NCBI RefSeq assembly: GCF_040054535.1
Contig: NC_090797.1
Coordinates: forward strand, 6,689,001-6,753,000
From: Antennarius striatus
Taxonomy: Eukaryota; Chordata; Actinopteri; Lophiiformes; Antennariidae
DNA length: 64,000 nucleotides
Direction: 5' to 3'
Numbering within the stretch: the first letter of the stretch is position 1; each line of letters starts with the position of its first letter. Position numbers and translations under genes: made by a program. Under the pieces are notes generated by a model, which ran no database searches, was not told the DNA's origin, and saw only the letters and a list, made by a program, of their open reading frames with translations. Positions 10,669 through 25,600 of the stretch are shown here, piece by piece.

Positions 10669-13600
10669 CACACGCGGGGTAATGAGATCTCAATGTCACA
10701 TAAACACCCACAACTGATGAAGAACGAGCCGTCAAACACACACTTCATGCAACACGCTGCATCTGTGTGCGTCTGCACCGCATGCCGTCGAACAGAGTCC
10801 AGAGTCTGGAAATGAGATGGGCCGGCGACACACAAGACATGCATGTTAAGTTACAGACAGGAAGTGAACACAGAGCTGTTACCTTGGCTGCTTTGAGCAG
10901 GTATTGCTACTGAACACACCATACCTGTGGGGAGTTACAGCAAGGTCAGTAACAGGAGGGGTGGCTGTTAATGTTAGTGTGTAAATACGTGTGTGGTAAT
11001 CAAGCGACTACGGGGGGGGGGGGGGGGTTCTTTCACACAATGGCTGAAAATGATTTTTATTTTCATTTTAATCCACTAGAGGTTTATCTATAGGTTTTAA
11101 ATGTCAAATACATCTGAAAGTCAGCTGGAGACCCTTCCTCTCTCTGTACTTGAGTTTATTTTCCTCCTCTGCTGTTAAATCAGGTCACACAGTCATCTCA
11201 AAATAAAGAGTAAAGATCATCGGTCACACTGCGGTCTAAACCCACAAACACCCACCGAGTACTGTAGTCAGCTCCGTCCTGCTCAGGTTTATTGCTGCTC
11301 CAATTATGTTAAAGTGTTGACAAATGCCCGTTCACTAATGTGAACCTGATAAACAGGCTGCAGCTCTACTTTGATAGGAGTCTAGTTTGGTGGATTTAAG
11401 TTATATGATAACCCAACCCACATCTGAAAAACTCAGGAGCAGTTTGTTCCTCTCTCCTGTTTTAAAAGAACTATTTTCATGCTTTATTGTCAGAGCTGCT
11501 GCTGCCTACAGGACAGAAGTGTGAGTGTGTCCATTCAGTCGGGCTATAACGGAGAAATGAGGCGCGATGGAAACTGTGCTGGGCTGCCATTCTGACTGGA
11601 TCACCAGGCAGGAGATTTCTCAGCCGGTGGCAGACGACATGACATAATGAAATCAAGGTTTATGAGCAACCAGGCTAAAAGAGGATGATTTCATTGTTCT
11701 ATCACCATTCCACTGCAAATGAATGTGCAGCACACACACAAGTCCACCTGTTGTGAAACTGAAAAGAAGTCGGAGAAACAAAGCAATTGGATACAGATAT
11801 TAACATGTGATTTTCAGTGTTTCGCAAATTTCATGCGGGGATTCAACGGATTTCAATGTCAAACGGCTTTGCTTCTTGCTGCTCTCTATCACCTCCATTT
11901 TCACATCCTAATCTGGGTTTATGGCTAGCTTGATGGCAACCACAGAGGCTCACAGCGGTTAAAAAATTACTCAGTCAGAATCTGATGTTTGGAAACTACC
12001 GTTACCAAAACATGACATGAAACTGTTTTCTAGTTGGCTGCTGTGTGACTTTCAAATCAGCCTTAAGGGCACCCAAATCTATATCTTTAACAAATTTATG
12101 GAAAATTACATTCAAGAGCTAAAGTCATTTTAAGATCTTTAAAGTCTCCTTAGGGCATACCCAGATTATTTCACTGGTTATCTTTTCTTTTGACATTTTG
12201 TTTCATGGAGGGGGTTATCTTCCACTTTTCCTTTAACATCTGTCAGATATTTTCATGGAATATCATGAAATTAAAATTTGCGCTGCAAGATGCATGGCTT
12301 CACTTCATCGCGGATTTTTAGTAGGTCGTCACATGGTACTGTACACGCATTCTATTGGCTGACAACATCAAAAAGTGTGCTGCAATCCGTGACTCAAGGA
12401 ATGCAGCGCACTTACCTGTATTAAAGAAACACTTAAAAGCACTTTAAAGAATCTATAAGAGTGTGGAAAAAGGTAATACAGATATAAGGTGGTTTAATAT
12501 CAGTATAGGGAGGGTTCATAAACATTTAAATTACCGTAAATAATACAATAAATAGTTTGTCTCTATCACAGAATTTATTTATTTGCGGGTGGTCCTGGAC
12601 CGCATTAACCGTGAGTCACGAGGGACCACTGTACACCTTGAGGATGTGCCTCCAACCGGCGCTTGAAAAATAGATCACGTTCTAGAGCAAATAAAAGGGT
12701 CCAAAATATCACACAATGCACATTGTTGCACATCCCACTTCTCACCCAGACTGCGGTTGCTGAGGTACTGCCTGAGGCAGACGTTGCCCAGCTGGTTGGG
12801 TATGACATGGCCGACCTGCAGGGCCACGGCCCCGCTCTCGCCCACCGCCTCCATGCCAACGCACACCGACTGCACCTTCAACACCAGAACTGACACCTAG
12901 AGGTGCAGAGAGCAGAGTCAGTGAAATTATGGTCAGCGCTATCCACTAATAGTGAGAAAAAAAAAAAAGCTTTCTTGTCTTACCATATCTTTGGTGGGGT
13001 CATCAGTGCTCTGGGAGGCAGCGCTGACCGAGTCGGGAGACTCGCCTCCCTCCTGTCCCTGAACAATCACTGCTTCGGCGGCGCCTTCAGTTGCACTTTG
13101 TTCATTGATGGCGTCCTTGAACCCAGAGATGGACACGTCATCTGTGCCGCACAAAAATACACGGAAAAATGACACGACACATTTACTTCTATGAAGCTTT
13201 CAAATAACATCAGATTCCCCTGCAGCTTTAAAATACCTGTTTGAGGCTATGCTGCCACTTACTGGCCAATACATAACCCTACAGTACATAAGCAAAATAA
13301 ATAATATTTCTTCTAGTAATCTTGTCTGACACATGAAAAGAACACCGGATAAGTATTTTTCAGTATCCAAAAATTTTATGTGGACTGGGCAACATCAATA
13401 ACACAACAAGTTACCCCATTGTGAGAAATAAAGGTTATTACAGCGTCCATGCATGGAAGAATATGTTATACCTCTCTCTAGCAGACTGTAAGCGTCTCCA
13501 TCTTCCATCAAGTAGCTGTCTATGGAGATGTTGTCCAGTGACTGTAAGGATGGGCTCTTCTTCATATTTTTATAGGAAACTGAGAAACTGGACTGGGAGC

Positions 13601-16600
13601 GGTCCCGCATCAAACGCCCACTACAACACACAACAAATGGAGTCATGCAGAGAAGTGTGTGACAATCGTTTTAAATTATACATTCATGAAGGTCCATGCA
13701 TGCCGCTGATATATGGCTGACTTTAGAGACCAGAAAGACCAGATCTGTGCTCTGTCACATCATGAATTACTGCTTCTGTCCCTCGTGTAGCGTTAATGTG
13801 ATCATCCAGTTTGTTCTCCTCCAAAATGTCAGAAACAATTTTACAAAAATCAAGGTAGACAGAATGAAAGTGACAAACCGAGAAGGCTAAACAGAAAAAG
13901 GGGACTTTTCCATTCAAGGGGCTTTTTCATCCCACCGTTAACCTCAAGTGAACGAATGACTCATTAACACCAACAGACAACGACCAACGTGCATTCATGC
14001 AAATCCGTGCATACCGGGGGAAAACATACACGACATTTACACTGATATGTTTCCTTGCACGGATCATGAGAATAAAAACACACACGCACACATACAGTAC
14101 CAAACAAACAGCCATTAACACAACTAGTCACAGATCCAGTGCCTTACATGTTGGACATGGAATAGAGGGAGGTGGATCTGCTGGAGTTTGAGGAGCTGAG
14201 GAAATCAGAAACCACAGACAAACTTCCTTTCCTTGGTAGAGAAAACACACACACACATCTTGCATTGGTCAAAGCAAAGGCCAAGAGGGATAAAATGAAT
14301 GAGTGAAGGAATGACGAGAAGGAGACGAGCAGACGGACAGCGGATGAAGACACAGATAGGTATGGCAACTTGAAACAGTCACAATGTCAGGTGACTGAAG
14401 TTGACACACAGCGCTTGTGTTCAAGCACAGGACAGGTTCTGTTATAAAGTCTAAAAACAAATTTTATGGGTCACAACTTAAATCAATCCAATCTGGTATG
14501 TGTAAGGGACATTTCTGATCACCTTTATGACTAATAATTTTAATAATAAAAGACACTGGTTTCTTTATTTGACAAATGGTCCAACACGTAAACCCAGAAA
14601 ACCCAGAAAAGCAGCTAATAATGGATTTAATGTGAAGCCATTCACTCATAAATTTGTTTCTTCATGTAAAAATAAAAAGGAGCTGAAAGCAGCATATCTG
14701 CACATAAATTGGACTAAATTTAAATGGCCTGAATACATTAACGTCCTATTTGTGTAATAAAGTGAATACCTGGACATTGATTGAGGCATCCTGGTGGCAG
14801 CAGCAGAGTCTTTATCATTCCAGTCTTTGCTGCTGAGGGGGTCAGACAGGGCGTCACCCATCTGGGGTTTGGAGTCCAGTCCGGGTCTCATTTCTTCACC
14901 CCCAGCCAACCCATCTGCCTCACCCCCGTTATCCAAACTCCTAGGGATCTTAGCAGAAGTCCTCTCCTCTACTGAGGTTTTATGAATTGAGTCAGGATGT
15001 GTCGCTGACGAGGAGGTGGGGACGAGAGGAGCAGGACCGTGTGGGACTCCACCATCGGAGCCTTCATCACACAACAACTGGTCCACAGTGCACGTCCCTT
15101 TTGTTGTTCCTCCCCCTTCAGTGCCAGATCCAGCTCCTTCGTTCACCTTCTCCACTCCGTCTCCTCCTTCGCTCCCTGGCTCCAGAGTTCCTCTGCTCTC
15201 CGACGGGGAGAGCTCAGACCCCAGAGGGGATCCTGAACCCCCAGCCTGAGGAACGGGTTGCAGGATCAGCGACACCTCAGCGCTTTTCAGCAGGAGTCCG
15301 AGGCATACGGTGAAGGGCTGGTGGTCCTTGGGACGCGGAGAAGGGTCCTTGCGGTCTTTCTTGGAGCTCATCTCATCCAAGTCTTGCTGGAGCGTCTGCT
15401 GGAGGGCTTTGATGCTCCGCTGGAGATGCATCAGAAACACAAACTGCCGGTGGCTCACCTGGAATCACAGACACACACAGAGTTGCTATAAATTGATCCA
15501 GTACTGACACAAAAAGTTGTTGATGATAACTGAACAAATTTCATTTTTGTGCTGTTTTGTCCAATTCCATCAACTTTTCACTTCTCTGTACTTCAGTGCT
15601 AATAAGAATCCTTACACACAAAGATGGCAAACATGATACGTGCTAAATGTTAGCACTGCCACTGATATGCATGTAAACATCAGAACGCAAGTGAAAAATC
15701 AATACATTTAAGATGAAATAATCATTTTTGAACAAAAGAAAATGCATCCTTACATTGCTGCAATGTGTATGAAGTTCAGGAGAAATCAAATATTAATTCC
15801 TATCTTTGTGTAACATTAGAAAGAAGTTCCAAAGAAAAATACACACCTGAGCGCTTAAATGCTTCTGTACGTGTACCAATATATGTGCACCTGCATCTTT
15901 ACTTGATGACAAAGAAGACGAAGTCAAAGGCAGACTATCCAATGAGAGGGGTTTGTGGAGTCCATTACTGGATGGCAATTTTGCATCGTTGTTGTGAGAT
16001 GAAGGATGTGCGCTCTCAGCGCTGTAATACTCCTTTAGCAATCGTTTCCGTTGCAGACGTGCAACCGCCTCTCCGGACGTGCTCCTGTGTAAACCTGATC
16101 CGGTGGCGCCTCCGAGTTTCTCCTGGTGCTGGACAATCTTTGTGGGCCGACACGCCCACACAGTGAGTGGAAAGGAGTCCACGAAGGGCTGTGGCCGCCC
16201 TTTGCCTCCCCGGGTGCCTTCATAGTCCACCCAGAACTGGGCAAAATGTAATGACCAAAAGTCAGTTGCAGCCGGCATCTTGAGGGTATCTGTGCTCATC
16301 GTCGGCACCACCAGACCCCGATAGATGTCGTGGAGCTTGGTGTCTTGTTCGTGAGCGTGGCGCTGGAATGCTGGATGGAGGAGGGGTAGGGAGGAAGAGG
16401 AGCGAGGGAATGAGGAAAACAAGGGAGAGAAGAAGGGCTCCTCTTCAAAGGCCTGCAGGAGGGCTTCAAGGTGGGAGCGGGTGCAGTTGGCCGGGTGTCG
16501 GGTGTTCGTAGCCACCATTTCTGACGTCTGCACTGAGATGGAGCGAGGAAGGTCGGGAGGGCAAGTGGCATCCCAGTCAGTAGGAATCACCAACTAATAG

Positions 16601-19600
16601 ACAGTGGGAACCATGAAAACATCATGAATGCCAAAGAATACATACTAACATCACGTGTCAATCTCTTCTTCTTCTCTTCTCTTCTTCTTCTACCTTCAAC
16701 ATGAGTCCGTCCACCTTGATGTCAACGTGCTCGTCTGGCTTCTGCGAATCGTTGAGCTTGTAGATTTCCATGAACTGCTCCAGACTCTGCCTGAGGTCCA
16801 GGGCAAAAAGGTTGATCCAGACCAGGCTGCGGGGATCCAGAACCAGCTGTAGTGCGTTCAGCTGGGCATACAGGTTAGGACAAGGGACTGCATAAGAAGG
16901 ATATTGAGAAGGTGGAAGAGACGGTGAGGTTTTTATGTTTTCATACTTTTTAGACTGCTTTAATGTGTCTTAAATCTCATGTCTTACTGGGGTAGTCTTT
17001 TCCATCAGGGAAGTAGTACTCTGTAAACTCCACATGAATGGCTGGCATCTCTGAGGGAAGATACAAAGACTTCTTATTGCAGGAGATCATGGCCTTCAGG
17101 CTGGAGCGGCGCTGGTCTGCTGTTGATACCTGCAACACAGGGAAAGTAATCACGTTAAAAGTGAGCAGTGGAGATTTTTGTCGTCTCACTGATTCCACTG
17201 ACAAAGCATTGTAAGTTGGTTTTATTTCTACACTGACCTGGTAGATGCTGAAATCAGCCATCCTGAGAACAACAGAGCTGGACATGAGCTGCGTCTTGGG
17301 GCTGTGAGGAGGAGGGGGAGGACTGAAGGAAGAGGTGGAGGAGGTGTTGATCTTGCCTGCAGAGAAAGATAAAAGATCAATGGAAGGATAGAGGGGAAAC
17401 AAAAATGAAAACAGAAGAACAAAGAAGGGCAAAAAGAACAATCACTCAGTTCTCAGATGAGAAGCCCCTGCATCTGGCAGAAGAAAAAAAGGTGTGTATC
17501 ACCGCACCAAGCTGTGCGCACACACACCGCGGTACCTGGCTCTAGACACCAGCAGCACTGGGCCGGAGGCTGCGTGTGTGAGCTCCACTCTAGGCATCCA
17601 TCTGCCTCCCTAAGCCCTACTCCACCTTCTGCTCTCTCCTGACTTCCTAGTGGCCCATACACATCGTCCCTTAGGGACACTGGAGGACAGAAAACCCACA
17701 GGGATGACGCCATGCGTGTGGGCGTGGGGCGCCAGGAACATGATCATCTCATACCTAACAACATTCAGTGTGTGACTGAGACCTTGTGTTTACCATGTTG
17801 TGGGGAACTGTGTGCAGGGGCGGGGCTTTGTTGGTCTCGAATGGCGCTCTTTAACATCTCCACATTGGACTTGAACTCATCGAGAACGCTCCGGGCCCAG
17901 TTCTCTCTGGCCTTGGTGGCCTCGCTGTAGTGCATCCAGTGGACGCAGCTTTCACCTGAAGATCAGACAGACATTATGAGAAGCCAACCTAGCTGCTCCC
18001 ATACAACATGCATGCAGTGATGTTAAGGTAACGGAGTCTTCATATCACCGCGGGTTTCATACCTGCTCTGTGGAAAGGATAGTAGTCCAGAGTGATGGCG
18101 CTGAAAGAAAGCTGCATGGCTCCACCTGTTATCCTCTTATTGTTCACTGCAGAGAGGAAAAAGTCAAAGTCATTCAATAAAACATTCAGGGAAACATTGA
18201 TAAAGACAAGAATGAAAATATATGTATCGTACCTTCCTTAGCGTGGTTGTCGTCACAGATGTGCAGGTCGAGGTGTGTGATCTGGAGGTGGTGGGACGTC
18301 TCACACACGTCGTAGGCACTGAAAAGCTTCGCCATGGTTGCGCTCTGGTCGGCTGCTGTGGAAGTTTGCTGGGTGCGCACCTGCTGTGCTGAGGGGGGTG
18401 CAGATGATACCTGGTGAACACAGATGCGCAAACATGAAAAAGTGAAGGTGCTGCTGCCGCTGCATTTCATCTGAACCTGAATGTAATACAGAACTTGACC
18501 AGCAGGTGAGGCATCGCACGTCACCACAGAAAACCAACCACTGAGAAAACCATTGCGTGGCACCATGTTAGGAGATCTTCGTGTAAGTGGGATGTGTGTC
18601 CCACCTGATCCTCTGTGGCCATGCTCTTCCTCTGCTGCGCAGATTTCTCCATGGCCTCGCTGAGTGACTTGGCATACTGCACCATGGCTTTGAGCTGGGA
18701 GTCGGTCAGCACCCAGAGCAGGTCGTCCAGGATCAGAATCAGCTTGGAGGCCACCACATTACAGTCCTTAATCTGCATCAGGCACAGCCAGTTGGTATAA
18801 ACATGAATTATGCAGGTGGAGGTAGCCTAATAGCTCCCATTTATGTAACATGACACTCAAAAAGAAACTCCTTTCTGGTATGAGGTGCTTACTTGCAAAT
18901 GAATTACTAAATTTTAAGGATAAAAAAAAATAAAAATATCCACTTATACAAAAGGAAATATATCTGCACTTACAGCGTATTAGAGAAACTTGAGGTCTAT
19001 GAAAAATGTTTTATTCACCAAGCCATTATAACCCTTAAAAAGAAAATAATTGATAATAAATTCTGGCTGTCTTTACGCTGCATTTCATTAAAACTAAACA
19101 TCAAAGTAAACATTAGTTATGTCTTTGTTTGATGTGAACAACAGTTTTGTACATGAATCACTGTTGCCCCTGCAGCCTATGAGCCCACACGGAGGGATAA
19201 AATTCACAGTGGACAACAGGATGTTGTGTTTCATGCCTGATCCATCAAATTTCCTGTTGAGATCATCTGAACTTATCCAAAGCACATGTCTGTGTGTCTG
19301 AGTGGCTGACCCGTCTCTTGAGAGTGACCCTGATTTTGGACTGGTTGGTGATGAGGCGAATCGGGGCGCTCAACATCTCGTGCTCAGCGCTCTGGATGGC
19401 GTCGGCCTCGATGCGGATCATCTGCCAGCTGATCTCCTTGAAGGTCAGGATCTGGACCAAACGGATGTCCGAGTGACACAGTGTCATGTGTGTTTGTCTG
19501 CTTCAATAAAAAGAATGAAGAGCAGTGCTAACCTCTCCCCTCTGAGCGTCCTGGATGCGGGTGAATCGCAGGTCGCTGATGCTCCAGCTGGTGTTGACGC

Positions 19601-22600
19601 TGTAGACCTGCAGCTGGGAGAGCTCAAATGAAGCATTGAAAGCCTTGGCACTGATCCTGATGACGATGGAATTGATGGACAGCGAAATCCCCTCGACTAC
19701 TTTTTCTGCAAAGCCATATTCACTGGAGGACGAAGGGAAAGTTAGGTAAACAAGGGGATTACAACTTTAATTAATTGAAAATTTGACAGCAAAGTCCAGA
19801 ATATCTGGAATTACAGATAAAGAGTCTAATTTAAACAGTAATACCTTCAGATACGAGCTCGACATACACGTTTTTTGAGATATGAAACGTCACTCTGTCC
19901 ATATTTTTGTTGAACACGCGAGTGAAATTCCGAAATACGAGCCATGCTTCGGGAGTTAAGATGTTGCTCGCAACTTCTTGCGTTTCTTTTCATACTTCTT
20001 GTAACTTATATATAATTAATTATGCACAGGAAGAATATCCATGTCTACTGGGTGATAAAAAAATTTGATTTTTGTCATAATTTATAAGGTTTGGGGCTTT
20101 TTTACAAGGCTGAGACAGATTAAAATAATTTTAGTCATTGTAACTGATGAAAACTTGTTTGAGTTACGAGTTGTTTGACTCATGAGCTAAGATATGGAAC
20201 AAATTAAATTTCAGTATCTCAAGGTACTACTGTACTTGGTGCATGGAAAAAAATTACCGCAGCGCTCACCTTTGTCCTGATGCTGTTGCTATGGGAGACG
20301 GGCCATTGGGCGGACGGGGCTCCTCGCAGGTACTCATCTCCATCTCTACCTTGTCCAGAGTCTGCAAGCAAGAATTGGGTTTAACTTCACAAATGACAAC
20401 AACTGATTTTGATTCTGCAGTAGTCACATACATGTTAGAAATATTTAACCTACATATTTGCACCTCATTGTAACATCCAGTATGTGTGTGGTCAGGCCGA
20501 TTATGATGTAGTGGCCTGATTGTCACAGGGTTTTCCACAGTTTAATACACAATAATTCATGATTTCATCTATTATACCATATACAACTGTTTTACCGTTA
20601 TTGGTGGAGGACAACACAACACTATCAGCAGATCCAACAAAGCACTATTGTCATCCTGTCAAGTCATCTGACTTCACTCGGCTGATTAAATTTTTTCCAA
20701 CATTTTAATCAGTCTGTTTCATCTTTCCACCTACAGTCTCTGAGGTCACGGAGGCTTCGAACCAATAAGAGACCAGAGATCAGTAATGTGTGTCTTGAAC
20801 AGGAACCCTTGTCTTTACAACTCAGGTTATAACGATGTAAATCATGTTTGGGTTTAATACCCAGGAGAACATGCACTCGTACTAGTTGGTTTCACAACGC
20901 CTGAACTTGGGCCTTATTTATCTTTTCAAGATGGCAGCTCATATCTGGGGGTTTCAATGTACAGTTTCAATCAACTGTCGTTCATAATGAATTCATCCTG
21001 ATAATTCACGCTGTAATGAAACAGTCTTGTCGATGTCAGTTCCCAGATATGTTTGTTGCAATCTCTTACAATAATTAACCTAAACAGGGTTACGAAACAC
21101 AAGCTGCTGGAGTGATTCCATGAGGACAGAGGACTGTACACCAAAGAGGTTCCATCAGCCAAGCTTAAAGAAGACGAGAGTAAAATGGATCACTTGTTCC
21201 TCCTGTTGTTGTTGGCTTCAGGCAGCCTGTGCACTGGGAATTATAGCCACTTGGGAACTGGGACCAGTCTGGCAGTCTGTCAGCCTGACACCTGCACCCT
21301 GCTCAGCGAGGTGGCAGCCATGAGGGAGAAGCTGGCAGCCATGAAAGAGACACAGAGCAGGTTTGAGCAAAGCCTCGGCACTGTCATGCAGAAGCTGTCG
21401 GAGGTCGAAGTGAACATGCAGTTCTACAAAAGCCAATCACAGGCGCTCTGGAAGGTAACCAAGGCTCAGGACGAGCAGTTGAAGGCATTAAAAGACATCA
21501 TGTCTGTAAGAACGTCAAAGGTGGCTTTCAGCGTTGCGTTTGGAAGTCCAGTCCGTCCTTTAAACCAGGACACACCGCTGAAATATCAAAGGATCCTCTC
21601 CAACATTGGAAATGGTTACAACCCCGCCACTGGCATCTTCACCGCCACAGTCAAAGGAATGTACTACTTCAGATACACCATGTACAACAACAACTCTGGG
21701 AAGCCCAACTCTGTGTTGTCACTGATGAAGAACGAAAAGCTTTTGGTCTCAACCTGGGACACCGAAGGAAACGACACCACTGACAGCGCCAGTAACGCAG
21801 CGGTGGTGCAGCTGGAGCCTGGTGACAGTGTGTTTGTGCAACTCTACTCAGGCAGAGTGCTCTACGATGATATTAATCACTACAACACATTCAGCGGCTT
21901 CCTGCTCTTCACCCTGTGATGAACTGCATTACCGCAATATGTGAATTACGCAAATTATCATGGGTGTAAACTACAAAGCAGCTTGTATATTTTTGTTTCT
22001 GGTGCAACAAATTTCAGTGGCATGAAAATACATGTAATGCTAGAAACACACATCTTCTTCTTACCAGTGAGATAGGATGAGTCTTCAGCTTTGTCCATGG
22101 TATCTGTGAACAAAAAGAGAAACTGTGGCTTATTTCTGATTCCTACAGCAATCACTTGGTCTTTCAGTCCTTACAAAATGCTAAATTGCCAGCTAACGGG
22201 ATGTACAAATCAAATTAAATGAAACTGAACTGCACAGGATTAAATCAGGCCGAGAAGGCAGACAAGGTAGCTCAAAAGCCCCATTAATCCTCAACACACA
22301 TCATCTTGATTGTGTCAAATTATATCACAGAAGAGACTGAACACTTATGTTTACGACTATGTTTACAATATTTCTCCACAGAGCAATTCATCTTGAGATG
22401 TCATAAGTCAAGTCAATGGGAAAATGAGAAATGCTCAGGATTAATGGCTTTAGTTGATTTGGAGATACATTATATCTGCTGTACAGCTGTCATGGATATT
22501 CCAGAAAGTACTAGCGGGGGGGGGGGGTTAGCTCAGGCAAGTCACTTTGACTCATTAAGGCAGCAATATTTATTGCCACTTAAATCAGATTATACAATTA

Positions 22601-25600
22601 CAAGGAGCAATCAATACAGCACCTTTTAGTTTTGTGAAATTTGAATGGATGTGAGTGTCGGGCTTAGCTACTGAGTAACAGGAAGACACAAAGAAGAGAT
22701 GGTGATGAGGAAGTCAGACACAGATCTCCTTTTCATGCTTCTTTTACAATAAACACTGCGGCACTGACAGATTCGGTGCTTGCTGAGAAATCCAACGCTG
22801 TTTTAAATGACTTGTGCATCATATCAGTGACATGACATCCATGTCTGCTTACATTCTTACTCATTTGGGTCACGGTGATTGTAATGGGATAAACAGAGAT
22901 GCTTTGTTAGTTTTGAAGATACTGATTAAGAGATAGAACTAAAAACTGCTTTAGTGGTACACAGACTGTCAGTGATGATGTGGTACAAATAAAACAGGCT
23001 GCGTCTTTCAAATCTGGCAAACCAATTTAAAAAGATTTTTTTCAAAATGGCACCGAGCACAAAAATGAGGATTGAACTGTCAGGTCATGTGTAACAGAAT
23101 GGAAAGAATAAAGATGAAGAAAAAAATATAGACTGGGGTTTTGACGGAGTTAAAGTTTCCTCCTGAAGGCAAGTCATGTGGATCCATTCATCGTTTCCAG
23201 GGTGTGTTTGGAGTCTGTTTGGGTTTGTTATTATACAGTGCACTGCCCACAAAGGGGGTGTACATAATTTCAAACATTCCTCAATAGGAATATTTGATCA
23301 TTTCTCACCCTGATGGCGGCCTTGTTGCAGCACACGCGGTTAATGGCCAGCCAGGTAGGCAGGTCTAACAGGCTCTGGAGGACCTCTTCATCCAGCTCCA
23401 GGTTGGTCAGCTGGCCCTCCCCCTTCAGCGTGCTCAGGTTGATCTTGTCTGGTGACAGGTTCTTAGCAAACCTATGAGACACAAATGAAATGTGCTTATA
23501 GAGACAGTTCGTTGTTCAAGTGACAGATAAGGAAAAATAAAAGTTCCACACACACATTTGGACAGGGACAAAGGGATGACTTTCAAATACTTCGGTTTTG
23601 TCCTTTAATTTCAGTTCCATCTATAATATGTGCTGTATTATGGCAGCTTTAAAGTAGGTTAGATTATACAGCAGGAGATGACTTCAAGCTAACAATGACA
23701 TTGAGGACCTCGGCCTTGAAGAATTCTTTTCTATATGTCTGAGCTTTGTCTGCTGGAGTGACTGTGTGTGTTTAGTCTAAGCTGAAACATGTTTAAATAG
23801 ACTTGAACACACAAACTCAATGTCAATGACCTGGGGTTTTCTGGCCTAACAGTTTTATTATTGGTTAATAGTTAGCAGACTAAATTGATTATTGACTTGA
23901 GCATGTCGACAGTACAGTATAACAGGATCTCTAAAAACAGGGATAGTATTGATTTCACATTCTGAAGCTGTCAAGATCCTTTACATGACGTGAAGAAGAA
24001 CAGGATACTTGGGTTTTAGCCAAGACTGAACTGTGGTTTGCAGCCAAACAACAATACAAGACAAGAAAGCCTGGACTACATCCAAGATAATCTTTTTTTT
24101 TAAAGGCATACTCTTTGACACAGCTTATCTTATTACTTAGCTAATCTCTCATACACTTAATGTATGTATATGTACACTTAATGTTCATTTGCAAATAGTC
24201 TCAAAGCCCACAGTTTTGATACTGATAATTACCTAATTATCAGCATCAAGAGAACTTTTGGTTCATGTTTACATTTGAAGTTCATCAGTGCTGGAGGAAT
24301 TGAGATGCTGATGTTCATTTTTTGGGTGTAAGTCTCAGAGTCTCAACAGACAAATGTGAACACACAGTAATAGCAGGGATAATGTGGTGTGACAGATCTC
24401 ATTGTGCTCATGTCATTAAAATAATACATAAGATTTAAAAGTCACTCAATGACTGGATATCCATGTGCAAGCCTAAGATTTTTTATTCTGATGGTCTGAT
24501 TCCTTTCTGATGGACAGATATGATTAGACGAGCAAAATGCAGACGGTATCAACATGAAATAAACTCAGTCCAGTGTGCAACGCCTTGACATTTTGCTGCC
24601 CACACTTTAAATGATTCATCTGTTAAATTCCTGCTTCTTTCCATTCAACACCTTCCCTTGGCACCGCTAGATTCTTGTCTAATTCAACAACCCTGTAAAT
24701 AATTCAGCAGTAGCATTGGCATAAACTCAAACTCTGCAAAATGGAATTGGGGAATGAAACAAAGCAGGAAAAAGTAACACACACTCCTGGCGTCCTTGCA
24801 CTTACATGGGCATACACACGCTGCAATACAGAAACACACTCTGAGACGGATGGCGATGGAGCGTCTCAGCCTTGTGACCAGTGAAATATTCATCCCTGCT
24901 GCTGATCAAGTGTCAGTCAGCTAGCTTAGCTCATTCTCTTGGTCGTGATCTGGCTCTGTTGTCACTTCCTGTCTCATCATAATCATAATTACTGTAATCC
25001 AATAATAATTTTCCTTTGATTTGTTTGATCGATTGGCCTATTAAATGTAAAACTAACATTACCACAAAGATCTGCATCCATGTTGCTCCCTGTCAAAGCT
25101 AATCTTAACATATCATTGATGCTGTGCTAACTTTGTATCATAAAATGAAAATGGATGACTACGTATAAATTAATCACATCGTTATTTTGTGCATGATTTG
25201 TGCACTATTTGACCAAATTTTCCCGATTTTCCCTAAAACCACAATGTGCTTAGAGGACATTTCAGTCTGCCTCTCTCCATGCTGATGTCTGACGCCTATG
25301 AATGGAAACAAGGAGACTCCAGCCTTTTTCCAGCTCTGACGATGCATTTGCGGCACAGTTTGATGACAAAGCCGCCAGAAATAGAGAAGCCAAAGGGAAG
25401 ATGGCAAAAGTGACTCAAACAGACACCCAGTTTGTTTTAAGCAGAACTGTGCCAACGTTGAAACAAAAAAGGAAAAGGAAACAAGAATAAAGGAATAGTT
25501 TTCCTGAGGAAAATATCATACAGTCTTTCCTGTAATCGCTCATCTGGAGTAGCAGCAGCCTTGGCTCGTCAACAAAAAAGTAGAAATTTCAGATCTGCCT

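Larger units (their letters stand above)
8870..12745 (-). other. BLTP3B intron with repeats
   Basis: This is a 3.9-kb intron. It contains a purine-rich block (about 10048-10320), a CA microsatellite (10604-10673), a long G run near 11011-11027 and a pogo/Tigger-like element remnant (about 12285-12631). No coding sequence is recognised. Confidence 0.7.
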
